In this document: piece after piece, positions 9,195 to 17,427 of the stretch
How the letters are laid out: each line of letters starts with the position of its first letter
Position numbering within the stretch: the stretch's first letter is position 1
Source: Bacteroidales bacterium
GTDB lineage: Bacteria; Bacteroidota; Bacteroidia; Bacteroidales; UBA932
Assembly: GCA_017442315.1 (NCBI GenBank)
Contig: JAFRZX010000052.1
Span: forward strand, 1-64,000
Direction of reading: 5' to 3'
DNA length: 64,000 nt
Notes under the pieces: model-generated
The model's database searches: none
What the model was told of the DNA's origin: nothing
What the model saw: the letters and a program-made list of their open reading frames with translations, nothing else
Translations under genes and position numbers: made by a program

Positions 9195-9202
9195 CAAATT
9201 TA
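9195..9202 (-). promoter_or_regulatory. Promoter -7 element for the defence operon
   Basis: The minus strand reads TAAATTTG, a match to the Bacteroidetes -7 consensus TAnnTTTG. It is placed to start transcription near 9190, about 23 bp before the XRE gene. No convincing -33 TTTG was found at the usual spacing. Confidence 0.5.
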
Positions 9203-9346
9203 GTGATAATATGCGAAACCGCGTCTTTTGTAAGCAACTTTTATTTCAGCATTAATTGTAATTTGTATAATTCTAAATGAAGATTGTAGAGATTATATGA
9301 TTATTGGATAGTGAACCGCACTTTTTTGCGTTTTTGGGGAAAATAA

Positions 9347-9379
9347 AAAATCCCGATTTTCGTTGAAAATCAGGATTTT
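9347..9379 (-). terminator. Terminator of the ilv operon
   Basis: An inverted repeat of two 15-base arms (AAAATCCCGATTTTC and GAAAATCAGGATTTT, one mismatch) with a 3-base loop. On the minus strand it is followed by TTTTTTATTTT, so it acts best on ilvE transcripts. The 9167-9453 interval holds this hairpin, a smaller one at 9431-9461 and no gene that I can support. Confidence 0.75.
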
Positions 9380-9453
9380 ACATTATTTTGCTTTTCTTTG
9401 CTGTGGTGCCACCAGGAATCGCCTTATGAATCCTGTAACTCTATAAAGTGTAG

Positions 9454-10482
9454 TTACAGGATTGTACACCAGCCGTGTTTGTCTTCAATTTCGCCGTATT
9501 GGATGCCGGTGAGGGTATTATAGAGTTCAAGGCTTCTGGCACCGCATTCCGTAGGATAACTGTAAGATGCAGCCACTTTGTCTGCGCCAAGGGCTACTTT
9601 ATCATCTATGAGGCTCACTGGGGTTATTACAACCGCTGTACCGCATTGTCCAACTTCATTGAATGTTGAAAGTTCTTCTACCGCAACATCCCTCCTCTCT
9701 ACAACCATTCCCAAATCCTGGGCAACCTGCCTGAGGGATTTGTTGGTGATTGAAGGAAGTATCGTTTTTGCGCAAGGGGTAACATATATATTGCCTTTTA
9801 TGCCAAAGAAGTTTGCAGATGAGAATTCATCTATATTCTTGGTTTCAGGGTTAAGGAACAATACATCCTTGTAGCCTTGTTTTACCGCCACACCAGTAGC
9901 ATTCATTGCGCAGGCATAGTTTCCTCCAACTTTTACAGATCCGCTTCCGTTAGGGGCTGCACGGTCATAATCTCTGGCAATCACTGTCTTTATAGGATCC
10001 AGAACAGTTCCTGCGTATGAGCCTACAGGAAGGGTGATTACCATAAACATTATACCGTCCTGCTGTGGTACAAGATTGATTGAAGGAAGTGTTGTTATAA
10101 GGATAGGACGGATATACAGGGCAGCCCTCAAATCGTATGGAGGGAGGAAATCAATATTCTCCTGCACTGCCTGTATGCACATTCTCTGGAAGAGTTCTTC
10201 ATCGGGACAAGGAATTCCAAGAAATCCGGCAGAACTCTGCATCCTCCTGGCATTTTCATCTGGGCGGAAAATCCTCACTTTGCCATCCACGCCCCTGAAG
10301 GCCTTAAGCCCCTCAAAGCACGACATTCCATAATGCAGTGACGGTGAAAAAACTGTAAGGTTTATACTGTCGGGAGTCTGGCTCTGTACAGGGCCCCACT
10401 TACCGTCTTTATAAAGGCAGGTAAGAACTGTGTTTGTCTTTGAATATTTGAATGAAAGTTGTGTCCAGTCCATATTTTTCAT
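9454..10482 (-). CDS. ilvE: Branched-chain amino acid aminotransferase (operon copy)
   Basis: A 342-residue fold-type IV PLP enzyme that transfers the amino group of glutamate to the 2-oxo acids of Ile, Val and Leu. Visible family motifs are CFEGLKAFRG near residue 55, RAAPNGSGSVKVGGNYA near 190 with the PLP lysine in KVGGNYA, and EELSTFNEVGQCGTAVVITP near 270. It is the last gene of the ilv operon, 32 bp after ilvC. A second, clearly homologous copy lies at 59305-60339 next to ilvA. The two may divide work between synthesis and degradation, or between substrates; the sequence does not say which. Confidence 0.93.
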   Translation of the reverse strand: MKNMDWTQLSFKYSKTNTVLTCLYKDGKWGPVQSQTPDSINLTVFSPSLHYGMSCFEGLKAFRGVDGKVRIFRPDENARRMQSSAGFLGIPCPDEELFQRMCIQAVQENIDFLPPYDLRAALYIRPILITTLPSINLVPQQDGIMFMVITLPVGSYAGTVLDPIKTVIARDYDRAAPNGSGSVKVGGNYACAMNATGVAVKQGYKDVLFLNPETKNIDEFSSANFFGIKGNIYVTPCAKTILPSITNKSLRQVAQDLGMVVERRDVAVEELSTFNEVGQCGTAVVITPVSLIDDKVALGADKVAASYSYPTECGARSLELYNTLTGIQYGEIEDKHGWCTIL

Positions 10483-10514
10483 AATCTGATATTTTAATGG
10501 TCCAAATATAAGAA

Positions 10515-11561
10515 TTAATTATTTTCGGGACGAAGAGATCTTACAGTTTCTCCTGCTCTCCACATCTCACTATCCCTCAACTCCTTAAGTTCTGCCTCAA
10601 GTTTTACCCTGTAATCAGGTTTGCTGTTGGAATCAATGGAGATCTGCGCCTCATTGCCGCTTTTCACCTCATTGTACAGTTCGTTGAATACTGGTTTGGT
10701 GGCATCACGGAACTTTTTCCACCAGTCAAGTGCACCTCTCTGTGCAGTTGTTGAACAGTTTGCATACATCCAGTCCATACCGTTTTCCGCAATAAGCGGC
10801 ATAAGGCTTTGCGAAAGCTCTTCCACTGTTTCATTGAATGCCTCTGAAGGGGTATGGCCGTTCTCACGCAATGTTTCGTACTGTGCAGCAAACAGACCTT
10901 GGATAGCACCCATAAGTGAACCTCGCTCTCCTGTAAGGTCTGAGTAAACCTCTCTTTTGAAAGTTGTCTCAAAAAGATATCCGCTTCCAATGCCTACACC
11001 AAGGGCAATTACCCTGTCATATGCCTTTCCGGTTGCATCCTGATAAATTGCGTATGAAGAGTTCAATCCCCTCCCCTCAAGGAAAAGGCGTCTCAAGGAT
11101 GTTCCTGAACCTTTTGGGGCAACCATTATCACATCAACATCTGCAGGAGGGACTATGCCGGTACGGTCATTATATGTGATTCCAAAGCCATGTGAGAAGT
11201 ACAATGCCTTGCCGGCTGTAAGATGTTTCTTTACAGTTGGCCACACTGCAATCTGCCCTGCATCTGAAAGAAGGAACTCTATAATTGTACCCCTCTGGCA
11301 TGCCTCTTCAATCTCAAACAGATCTTTGCCGGGAACCCATCCGTCTGCAACAGCCTTGTCCCAAGTCTTTGAATCTTTTCTCTGGCCCACAATTACATTA
11401 AATCCGTTATCCTTAAGATTTAGCGCCTGACCCGGGCCCTGTACACCATATCCTATTACAGCAACTGTCTCTGCTGCCAATACCTCTTTTGCTTTCTCCA
11501 ATGTAAACTCGGCACGGGTAACAACCTGCTCCTCAACGCCGCCAAAATTCAATTTTGCCAT
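10515..11561 (-). CDS. ilvC: Ketol-acid reductoisomerase
   Basis: A 348-residue enzyme that isomerises and reduces acetolactate or acetohydroxybutyrate with NAD(P)H and Mg. The N-terminal Rossmann motif reads GYGVQGPGQALNLKDNG near residue 37. The C-terminal helical domain contains GERGSLMGAIQGLFAAQYE and EELSQSLMPLIAENGMDWMY, both typical of the metal-binding knotted domain. Length agrees with short class I enzymes. It sits between ilvN (37 bp upstream) and ilvE, in pathway context. Confidence 0.95.
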   Translation of the reverse strand: MAKLNFGGVEEQVVTRAEFTLEKAKEVLAAETVAVIGYGVQGPGQALNLKDNGFNVIVGQRKDSKTWDKAVADGWVPGKDLFEIEEACQRGTIIEFLLSDAGQIAVWPTVKKHLTAGKALYFSHGFGITYNDRTGIVPPADVDVIMVAPKGSGTSLRRLFLEGRGLNSSYAIYQDATGKAYDRVIALGVGIGSGYLFETTFKREVYSDLTGERGSLMGAIQGLFAAQYETLRENGHTPSEAFNETVEELSQSLMPLIAENGMDWMYANCSTTAQRGALDWWKKFRDATKPVFNELYNEVKSGNEAQISIDSNSKPDYRVKLEAELKELRDSEMWRAGETVRSLRPENN

Positions 11562-11598
11562 TTTAATTATATTTTTAACCGTTAATTATCTATTTATT

Positions 11599-11838
11599 TC
11601 AGGCAACTGTACAATATGCCCTCTTAATTTCCACAATATTGTTTATCTGATTTACCAGCCTCTCCATAATCTCTTTATTCTCAGAGAAACAGGTAATGGT
11701 ATATTCACCCTGTTCCGGAGCTGTCCTGGTAAATTCCAGGCTCTCCACTTGAATCCTTTTCTGCAGGTATAGTGTTGAAATTCTGTTAAGTACATCCAAC
11801 CTGTCCTTTCCTTCCGCTTTAACCGTAAACTTTTCCAT
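11599..11838 (-). CDS. ilvN: Acetolactate synthase small (regulatory) subunit, short form
   Basis: A 79-residue protein consisting of one ACT domain (FTVKAEGKDRLDVLNRISTLYLQKRI and a C-terminal beta strand). It would bind valine or related effectors and stimulate the catalytic subunit. It is much shorter than the usual 160-190-residue IlvN and close in size to enterobacterial IlvM, so it lacks the second C-terminal domain. It starts 3 bp after the stop of ilvB, which indicates tight coupling of the two subunits. Confidence 0.85.
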   Translation of the reverse strand: MEKFTVKAEGKDRLDVLNRISTLYLQKRIQVESLEFTRTAPEQGEYTITCFSENKEIMERLVNQINNIVEIKRAYCTVA

Positions 11839-11841
11839 ATC

Positions 11842-13542
11842 TTATTTGAAAATTATGTCATTCAATGTTTTTCCTGCAGGAATCATCGGGAATACATTTT
11901 CCTGCTCTTCCATGGCCGCCTCCAGGAAAAACGGCCCGTTATGCCGCATCATCTGCTCCACTGCCTCTTCAAGTTCCTCCACCCTCTCCACTCTGGCATA
12001 TCTTATTCCGTATGAGGCCGAAAGCAGCTTGAAATCTGGATTCACCAGGTGGGTAAATGAGTATCTCCTCTCAAAGAACAATTCCTGCCACTGCCTTACC
12101 ATTCCCAGATAAGAGTTGTTCAGGAGAACTATTTTTACCGGGAGCCCTGTGTGGAGTATTGTTCCCAACTCCTGTATGTTCATCTGCAGACCTCCGTCGC
12201 CTGTAAAGAGAACTACATCAGCTTCAGGATTTCCAGCCTTGGCACCTATTGCCGCAGGGAGACCGAATCCCATAGTTCCAAGCCCTCCGGAAGTTACCCA
12301 GTTCATGCTCCCTTCAAGCTTTGAATATCTTGCCGCAAACATCTGGTTCTGCCCAACATCAGTTACAACCACCTTCTGCTTCTTGCCCGCTTTTGTAACC
12401 GCATCTACAACCTGTGCCATTGTAAGCTTTGCGGAATTGAGCTGAGGTCCCATCACATTCTCAAGTTCAAAACTCCTCTTTTCCTTATAAAGATTGGCCC
12501 ATTCACCCCTTTCCCTATACTCCAGTCTGCTGCACAAAGCCTCCAGAAACACTTTTGCATCACTCTGAAGTGTAAGGTGAGCCTTTACATTCTTGTCAAA
12601 CTCTGCCATATCTATATCCACGTGGATAATCTTGGCCTTTGGGGCATAACCATTAACCTCGCCGGTAACCCTGTCTGAAAACCTCATCCCCACTGCAAGT
12701 ATGACATCTGCATTCTGGGTCATTGCATTAGGGGCCACATTTCCATGCATTCCCACCATACCCACAAAATTGGGGTCATTCTGGGCAATGGCACCCATAC
12801 CAAGGAGGGTAACTGCTACCGGGATATTTGCCTTGGCTGCACACTCTTTCAATTTTTCACATCCTCCCGACAGAATTACACCATGTCCCGCAATGACAAG
12901 GGGCCTCTGAGCATTGTTTAGGTCATGGGCAGCCTCCTCCACCTTTTCAAGGAACCTTGGATCCTCCACAAACGCCTCTTTGCCCAGCAAACCCACAGCC
13001 TCCTCCTTGTTGTAGCAATAGTTCATCATCTCAACCTGGGCGTTCCTTGTAAGGCTTACAAGTACCGGCCCCGGCCTGCCGCTCTGAGCAATATGGAATG
13101 CCTGGGCCATAACAGTTGGAATCTCTCCTGCATCCGAAATTTGGTAGCTCCATTTGGTAATTGGAATGGTGATTCCAATCATATCTGCCTCCTGAAAGAA
13201 ATTGGTTCCCAATTTGTCTGCATTAACCTGGGCTGTTATGCATACCAGAGGGGTTGAATCCATCATGGCATCCGCAATTCCAGTAATGAAATTGGTTGCC
13301 CCAGGACCTGCTGTAGCCATACATACACCAACCTTTCCGGTACTTCTGGCATATCCCTCTGCAGCATGCACAGCACCCTGCTCATGCCTTACAAGCACAT
13401 GGTTCAATCTGTCTGTATAATCATACAGCTTGTCATATACCGGCATTATGGTACCACCCGGATAACCGAATATGGTATCAACACCCTCATCCAAAAATGT
13501 ACTCATTAGAGCTTCCGCTCCGCTCATTCTCCTTGTCTCCAT
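11842..13542 (-). CDS. ilvB: Acetolactate synthase large (catalytic) subunit
   Basis: A 566-residue thiamine-diphosphate enzyme that condenses two pyruvates, or pyruvate with 2-oxobutanoate. The activating Glu is in VLVRHEQGAVHAAEGYAR near residue 52. The ThDP motif begins GDGGLQMN near 450 and ends in LNNSYLGMVRQW, and the central FAD/TPP_M domain contains VIAGHGVILSGG. Full length for the family. It is followed directly by ilvN and lies 11 bp downstream of ilvD. Confidence 0.95.
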   Translation of the reverse strand: METRRMSGAEALMSTFLDEGVDTIFGYPGGTIMPVYDKLYDYTDRLNHVLVRHEQGAVHAAEGYARSTGKVGVCMATAGPGATNFITGIADAMMDSTPLVCITAQVNADKLGTNFFQEADMIGITIPITKWSYQISDAGEIPTVMAQAFHIAQSGRPGPVLVSLTRNAQVEMMNYCYNKEEAVGLLGKEAFVEDPRFLEKVEEAAHDLNNAQRPLVIAGHGVILSGGCEKLKECAAKANIPVAVTLLGMGAIAQNDPNFVGMVGMHGNVAPNAMTQNADVILAVGMRFSDRVTGEVNGYAPKAKIIHVDIDMAEFDKNVKAHLTLQSDAKVFLEALCSRLEYRERGEWANLYKEKRSFELENVMGPQLNSAKLTMAQVVDAVTKAGKKQKVVVTDVGQNQMFAARYSKLEGSMNWVTSGGLGTMGFGLPAAIGAKAGNPEADVVLFTGDGGLQMNIQELGTILHTGLPVKIVLLNNSYLGMVRQWQELFFERRYSFTHLVNPDFKLLSASYGIRYARVERVEELEEAVEQMMRHNGPFFLEAAMEEQENVFPMIPAGKTLNDIIFK

Positions 13543-13553
13543 AGATATGATGA

Positions 13554-15374
13554 TTATTCAATTACCCTTACTCCTCCAATATCTGCACTTCCGGCAAAAG
13601 CAGCATAAACCTTAAGTGCCTTGCTTACATTCCTTTTCCTCTCCTTTGGCCTGTAGCCGGTTGTCTGTTCCAGCTCTGTGCGCCTTCTGGAAAGCTCTTC
13701 ATCGGGAATATCCAAGGAAATGGTTCTACCAGGAATGTCTATGGATATCATATCACCATCTTCTATAAGGGCTATAGGCCCTTTGTTTGCCGCTTCAGGC
13801 GAGATGTGGCCAATTGAAAGTCCGCTTGTACCGCCAGAAAACCTGCCGTCTGTAATAAGGGCGCAATCCTTATCCAACCTCATGCTCTTGAGGAAAGAGG
13901 TTGGATAAAGCATTTCCTGCATCCCCGGCCCCCCTTTAGGGCCCTCATACCTTATAACAACAATAAAACCTTTCTTTACTTTGCCACCAAGAATACCTTC
14001 TACAGCCTCCTCCTGGCTTTCAAAAACAACTGCCCTTCCATTGAACTTAAGAATCTTCTCATCCACACCGGCAGTCTTTACAATACATCCGTCCGGAGCA
14101 ACATTGCCATATAATACGGCCAAACCACCCTCCCTGGAATAAGGATTCTCCATATCCCTTATGCATCCTGATATACGGTCTGTATCAAGTTCCTTATAAA
14201 CACTTTCATTTTCACCCATCTTTACAGTACGGAGATATCCCGGTGCAGAATGATAGAGCGTCTGGGGCCACTCAGAAGCATGGTTACAATTTATTACATT
14301 ACAATCTGTAAGTGCATCCTGCAGTGAGAGGTAGTCAATCCTGCGCGCATCTGTATGAAGAAGGCCTGCTTTGGCCAACTCATTCATTATTCCCATCACT
14401 CCTCCAGCACGGTTCACATCCTGAATGTGCCAGCTGCTGCTTGGAGCCACCTTGCACAGCACAGGGACCTTTCTGGAGAGCCTGTCTATATCCTTCATTG
14501 TAAAATCAACACCTGCCTCATGCGCAATTGCAAGGAGATGGAGGACAGTATTTGTAGAGCCGCCCATAGCTATATCCAGCATCATTGCATTCTCAAAAGC
14601 ATCTTTTGTTGCTATTGAGCGGGGCAGGACAGCCTCATTGCCGTTGGTATAATAATCATTTGCAAGCTCCATCACCAGTCTTGCCCCCCTCTCAAAGAGC
14701 TTTTTCCTGTTTGCATGTGTAGCCAGCACTGTACCGTTTCCCACTTGCGCAAGGCCCAATGCCTCTGTAAGACAATTCATTGAATTTGCAGTAAACATAC
14801 CGGAACAGCATCCGCATGTAGGGCAACCCTTCTCCTCATATTCCTGAAGGTCTTCTGCTGAGACCTGAGGATCTGCACCTTTAACCATTATATCCACAAG
14901 ATCACAATCCTTTCCCTTAACATTTCCAGCCTCCATAGGACCTCCTGAAACAAATACTGCAGGAATATTGAGCCTCATGGCTGCCATAAGCATACCGGGA
15001 GTGATCTTGTCACAATTTGAAATGCAGATCATTGCATCTGCACAATGGGCATTGCACATATACTCAACGCTGTCTGCTATTATCTCCCTGGAAGGCAATG
15101 AATAAAGCATACCGTCATGTCCCATTGCAATACCGTCATCTATAGCTATGGTATTGAACTCAGCCGCAAAACAGCCAAGTTTTTCTATCTCATTCTTTAC
15201 AAACTGTCCTGTCTCATGCAGGTGAACATGTCCAGGAACAAACTGGGTGAAAGAGTTTACAACGGCTATTACAGGTTTGCCAAAATGTTTCTTCTCCATT
15301 CCGTTTGCCCTCCACAAAGCCCTGGCACCTGCCATTTTCTTTCCTTCCAAAGTTTTATTGCTTCTCAGCACCAT
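13554..15374 (-). CDS. ilvD: Dihydroxy-acid dehydratase
   Basis: A 606-residue Fe-S dehydratase that converts 2,3-dihydroxy acids to 2-oxo acids in Ile and Val synthesis. Cluster and metal ligands are visible in [12 protein letters not shown] near residue 122 and [18 protein letters not shown] near 190. The C-terminal half has [20 protein letters not shown]. It is the first structural gene of the operon; its ATG lies 26 bp after the leader terminator, so its transcription should depend on read-through of that terminator. Confidence 0.95.
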   Translation of the reverse strand: MVLRSNKTLEGKKMAGARALWRANGMEKKHFGKPVIAVVNSFTQFVPGHVHLHETGQFVKNEIEKLGCFAAEFNTIAIDDGIAMGHDGMLYSLPSREIIADSVEYMCNAHCADAMICISNCDKITPGMLMAAMRLNIPAVFVSGGPMEAGNVKGKDCDLVDIMVKGADPQVSAEDLQEYEEKGCPTCGCCSGMFTANSMNCLTEALGLAQVGNGTVLATHANRKKLFERGARLVMELANDYYTNGNEAVLPRSIATKDAFENAMMLDIAMGGSTNTVLHLLAIAHEAGVDFTMKDIDRLSRKVPVLCKVAPSSSWHIQDVNRAGGVMGIMNELAKAGLLHTDARRIDYLSLQDALTDCNVINCNHASEWPQTLYHSAPGYLRTVKMGENESVYKELDTDRISGCIRDMENPYSREGGLAVLYGNVAPDGCIVKTAGVDEKILKFNGRAVVFESQEEAVEGILGGKVKKGFIVVIRYEGPKGGPGMQEMLYPTSFLKSMRLDKDCALITDGRFSGGTSGLSIGHISPEAANKGPIALIEDGDMISIDIPGRTISLDIPDEELSRRRTELEQTTGYRPKERKRNVSKALKVYAAFAGSADIGGVRVIE

Positions 15375-15400
15375 ATCTGCTTATAATTTATAACCTAAAT

Positions 15401-15439
15401 AAAAAAGCCCGCTTACCGGTAAAATCCAATAAGCGGGCT
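15401..15439 (-). terminator. Leader terminator (attenuator) ahead of ilvD
   Basis: On the minus strand AGCCCGCTTA (15439-15430) pairs perfectly with TAAGCGGGCT (15415-15406) around a 14-base loop, followed by TTTTTT. It sits 22 bp after the stop of a BCAA-rich leader peptide and 26 bp before ilvD. A segment of the loop (15419-15427) is complementary over 9 bp, with one G-U, to 15457-15465, which overlaps the leader stop codon. That pairing would be the antiterminator. Confidence 0.85.
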
Positions 15440-15461
15440 GAAAATTATAACTTAAAGGATT

Positions 15462-15581
15462 CTACATCATCAGAGGAATAATGATAATCACAGACAGAAT
15501 AATAATAGAAATGGCGCCCAGCAGGTTCTCCAGCAGGTTAAGGCCAATTGCCATTCCAATTATGTTCTGTGAATTATTCAT
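15462..15581 (-). CDS. ilv leader peptide (attenuation control)
   Basis: A 39-residue frame on the minus strand with 11 Ile, 7 Leu and 1 Val. The end reads AISIIILSVIIIIPLMM, strikingly like the E. coli ilvG leader (ISLVVISVVVIIIPP). Shortage of charged Ile, Leu or Val tRNA would stall the ribosome at these codons. I prefer the ATG at 15579-15581 over the longer upstream frame because a TAnnTTTG promoter places the transcript start near 15612. The product is probably only a sensor, although its hydrophobicity would also suit a small membrane protein. Confidence 0.8.
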   Translation of the reverse strand: MNNSQNIIGMAIGLNLLENLLGAISIIILSVIIIIPLMM

Positions 15582-15616
15582 AATGATATAAAATCTCCGT
15601 GTTTCCAACAACTGTG

Positions 15617-15624
15617 CAAAGTTA
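15617..15624 (-). promoter_or_regulatory. Promoter -7 element for the ilv operon
   Basis: The minus strand reads TAACTTTG (followed by CA), a perfect TAnnTTTG match. It predicts a start near 15612, about 30 bases before the leader ATG. No clear -33 TTTG is seen at standard spacing. Confidence 0.65.
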
Positions 15625-15667
15625 TAAAACTTTTTATTACGTTGTTCCTGTAAAATCAACTTTTTTC

Positions 15668-15689
15668 AAAAAAAGTAACAAATTGTTAC
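15668..15689 (-). terminator. Terminator after the C69 dipeptidase
   Basis: GTAACA and TGTTAC arms (15675-15689) with a 3-base loop, followed on the minus strand by seven T. It overlaps the dipeptidase stop codon and separates that gene from the ilv promoter. Confidence 0.7.
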
Positions 15690-17347
15690 ATACTGCGTGC
15701 AAAGATGGTCCAAAGTTCAGCTTTGAGGTCTTCCCAAGTCTTTGCAGTTGAAGAAGCGTACTTCTGTGTGTAATTGTTAAGAAGTTTTGTAGCCTCCTCT
15801 TTCTTGCCCTCTTTAAGAAGTTGTGCAACCTCTTTCTCTATAAGGGCATTCTCTTTCATCATCTGTGTCTCATAATTTGCAACCTGCTCCTCAAGAAGGT
15901 GTCTTGTCTTGTCCCAGCTTATTGTTGCAATTCTGTTTGTCTCCCTGTAAGACCAGATAGCTGCATCCTCCCTGTATCTGTGCTGGCCACATACGCCCCA
16001 ATCTTTTGGAAGCTCTGTAACACCTGCGTAAATAGGGATTCTTGGGCTCTGTGCAGGGTTGTCGAATGAGAAGTATGCTATACCGCCAATCTCATCAGGC
16101 AACCAGTCGCGGCACTGCATTACGTGTGAATAAGAGCACTGGATAACTGCAATAGTCCTGATTCTTGGGGTTACATCAGGTTTCAAAGAGTTAAGGAGTG
16201 TCCTCATATCGCCAGGCATGAATGTAGATACAGGATAAACGGTCTCTTTGTATGATACCATTTTGCCATCCTCCATCTTTCTTCTGTCAACCTCAATTGA
16301 AAGATTCTTAACCTGGTCATACTCTGTACCCTCATAAGTCTCGCGGTAGAATGCAAACATATCCTCAGGTGAAACTTTCTTCTCAGGTTTTACAGAGAAA
16401 GGAATCTCATCAGCCTCATATTTGAGGTTCAATGATGGAGCCAATGTGCTCAATACAAACCACTCACGGATTGAGAAAGGTTTCTTTCCGCTTGATACAA
16501 CTTTCCAGAAAACATAATCACCTTCGCCGCTCCAGTGGCCTATTGCTTTTGAACGCTCTTTAAGGTCTTTTGAATACATAAAGTTGTCGGGATCATTGAA
16601 ATCCACAACACCAATTCTTGGAATGTTTGCAGAAACTCCCACGTGGTCATCAGGAATCCTCTGGGCAACCCAAAGTGCACCGGCTTTGTCTACTGGGGCT
16701 TTCTTTGATTTCTTTGCTTTAGGATCCTCCGGAAGTTTTCCGTTTCCATAAATCTCAAAATGCCAAACCTCATTTTTGTCTGCTACTGTAAGGCACTCGC
16801 CGCCGTCTGCATAGCCATACTCCTCTGCAAGGGCACCCATAAGTGCAATTGCTTCTCTTGCTGTAGAACATCTCTCAAGGGCAACCCTCTCAAGTTCCTC
16901 AATCATAAAGAGTCCGTCTGGTCTTCTCAACTCCCTCTTTCCGGTGGTTGTAGTCTCACCAATTGCAAGCTGTTTCTCATTCATACAAGGATATGCAACG
17001 TTCAGGAACCTGTAGGTAGGCACTGTTGGAGCAGGAATCTCACCCTTTTTCTCAACATTGCGCATATCGTGTCTCTCTTCATTGTGAAGAAGGCCCCAAT
17101 AGATGGCCTGAAGTTCACCAGGTTTATAGGTTTTGCTCTCCTCCATTGAAACCCAGGTGCGGTAGTTTGAATCACATGAATGGGCTGTCATTACAGAACC
17201 GTCTGTACTGGCCTTCTTGCCAACCATAATTGAAGTACAACTCTCTGCATAATTCTCATCATCGGGATGCCAGCCGTAACTCTGTGCAAAAACTACTCCC
17301 GACAAAAGCAAACCTGCTGCCGCCAAAAAGAATCTTTTAATTTTCAT
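15686..17347 (-). CDS. Secreted C69-family dipeptidase
   Basis: About 553 residues. A signal peptide (MKIKRFFLAAAGLLLSGVVFAQ) is followed by ESCTSIMVGKKASTDGS, where the Cys is the expected N-terminal nucleophile of peptidase family C69 after processing. Further family blocks are MTAHSCDSNYRTW, EVWHFEIYGNG and RIGVVDFNDPDNFMYS. The enzyme should cleave dipeptides in the periplasm or at the cell surface, as in other peptide-fermenting gut Bacteroidales. I use the second Met (17347) because the signal peptide begins there; an upstream ATG at 17356 exists. It is monocistronic with its own terminator. Confidence 0.9.
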   Translation of the reverse strand: MKIKRFFLAAAGLLLSGVVFAQSYGWHPDDENYAESCTSIMVGKKASTDGSVMTAHSCDSNYRTWVSMEESKTYKPGELQAIYWGLLHNEERHDMRNVEKKGEIPAPTVPTYRFLNVAYPCMNEKQLAIGETTTTGKRELRRPDGLFMIEELERVALERCSTAREAIALMGALAEEYGYADGGECLTVADKNEVWHFEIYGNGKLPEDPKAKKSKKAPVDKAGALWVAQRIPDDHVGVSANIPRIGVVDFNDPDNFMYSKDLKERSKAIGHWSGEGDYVFWKVVSSGKKPFSIREWFVLSTLAPSLNLKYEADEIPFSVKPEKKVSPEDMFAFYRETYEGTEYDQVKNLSIEVDRRKMEDGKMVSYKETVYPVSTFMPGDMRTLLNSLKPDVTPRIRTIAVIQCSYSHVMQCRDWLPDEIGGIAYFSFDNPAQSPRIPIYAGVTELPKDWGVCGQHRYREDAAIWSYRETNRIATISWDKTRHLLEEQVANYETQMMKENALIEKEVAQLLKEGKKEEATKLLNNYTQKYASSTAKTWEDLKAELWTIFARSM

Positions 17348-17393
17348 AGGTACCAAATATTAAGTTTTTATTGAAATTTTCAATGCACAAATA

Positions 17394-17401
17394 CAAATAT
17401 A
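17394..17401 (-). promoter_or_regulatory. Promoter -7 element for the dipeptidase
   Basis: The minus strand reads TATATTTG, matching TAnnTTTG, about 47 bp upstream of the dipeptidase start. Confidence 0.45.
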
Positions 17402-17427
17402 AAAATTTTAGTTAACTTGGCTATCAA

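Noticed and set aside
9403..9421. A 19-base match to the 3' end of a tRNA (reverse complement CGATTCCTGGTGGCACCAC), suggesting an attachment site at the edge of the defence island.
   Set aside because: The rest of a tRNA is absent, and the polarity would put the ilv operon rather than the defence genes inside the element. It also lies between ilvE and a terminator that suits ilvE. Too short to claim.
9431..9461. Hairpin TCCTGTAACT / AGTTACAGGA at the end of ilvE as the operon terminator.
   Set aside because: No T run follows on either strand. The hairpin at 9347-9379 is longer and has a proper T tract.
15462..15659. The longer 65-residue version of the ilv leader frame as a membrane protein.
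   Set aside because: Its upstream part overlaps the predicted promoter at 15617-15624. The 39-residue version starts after the predicted transcript start and has the attenuator layout.
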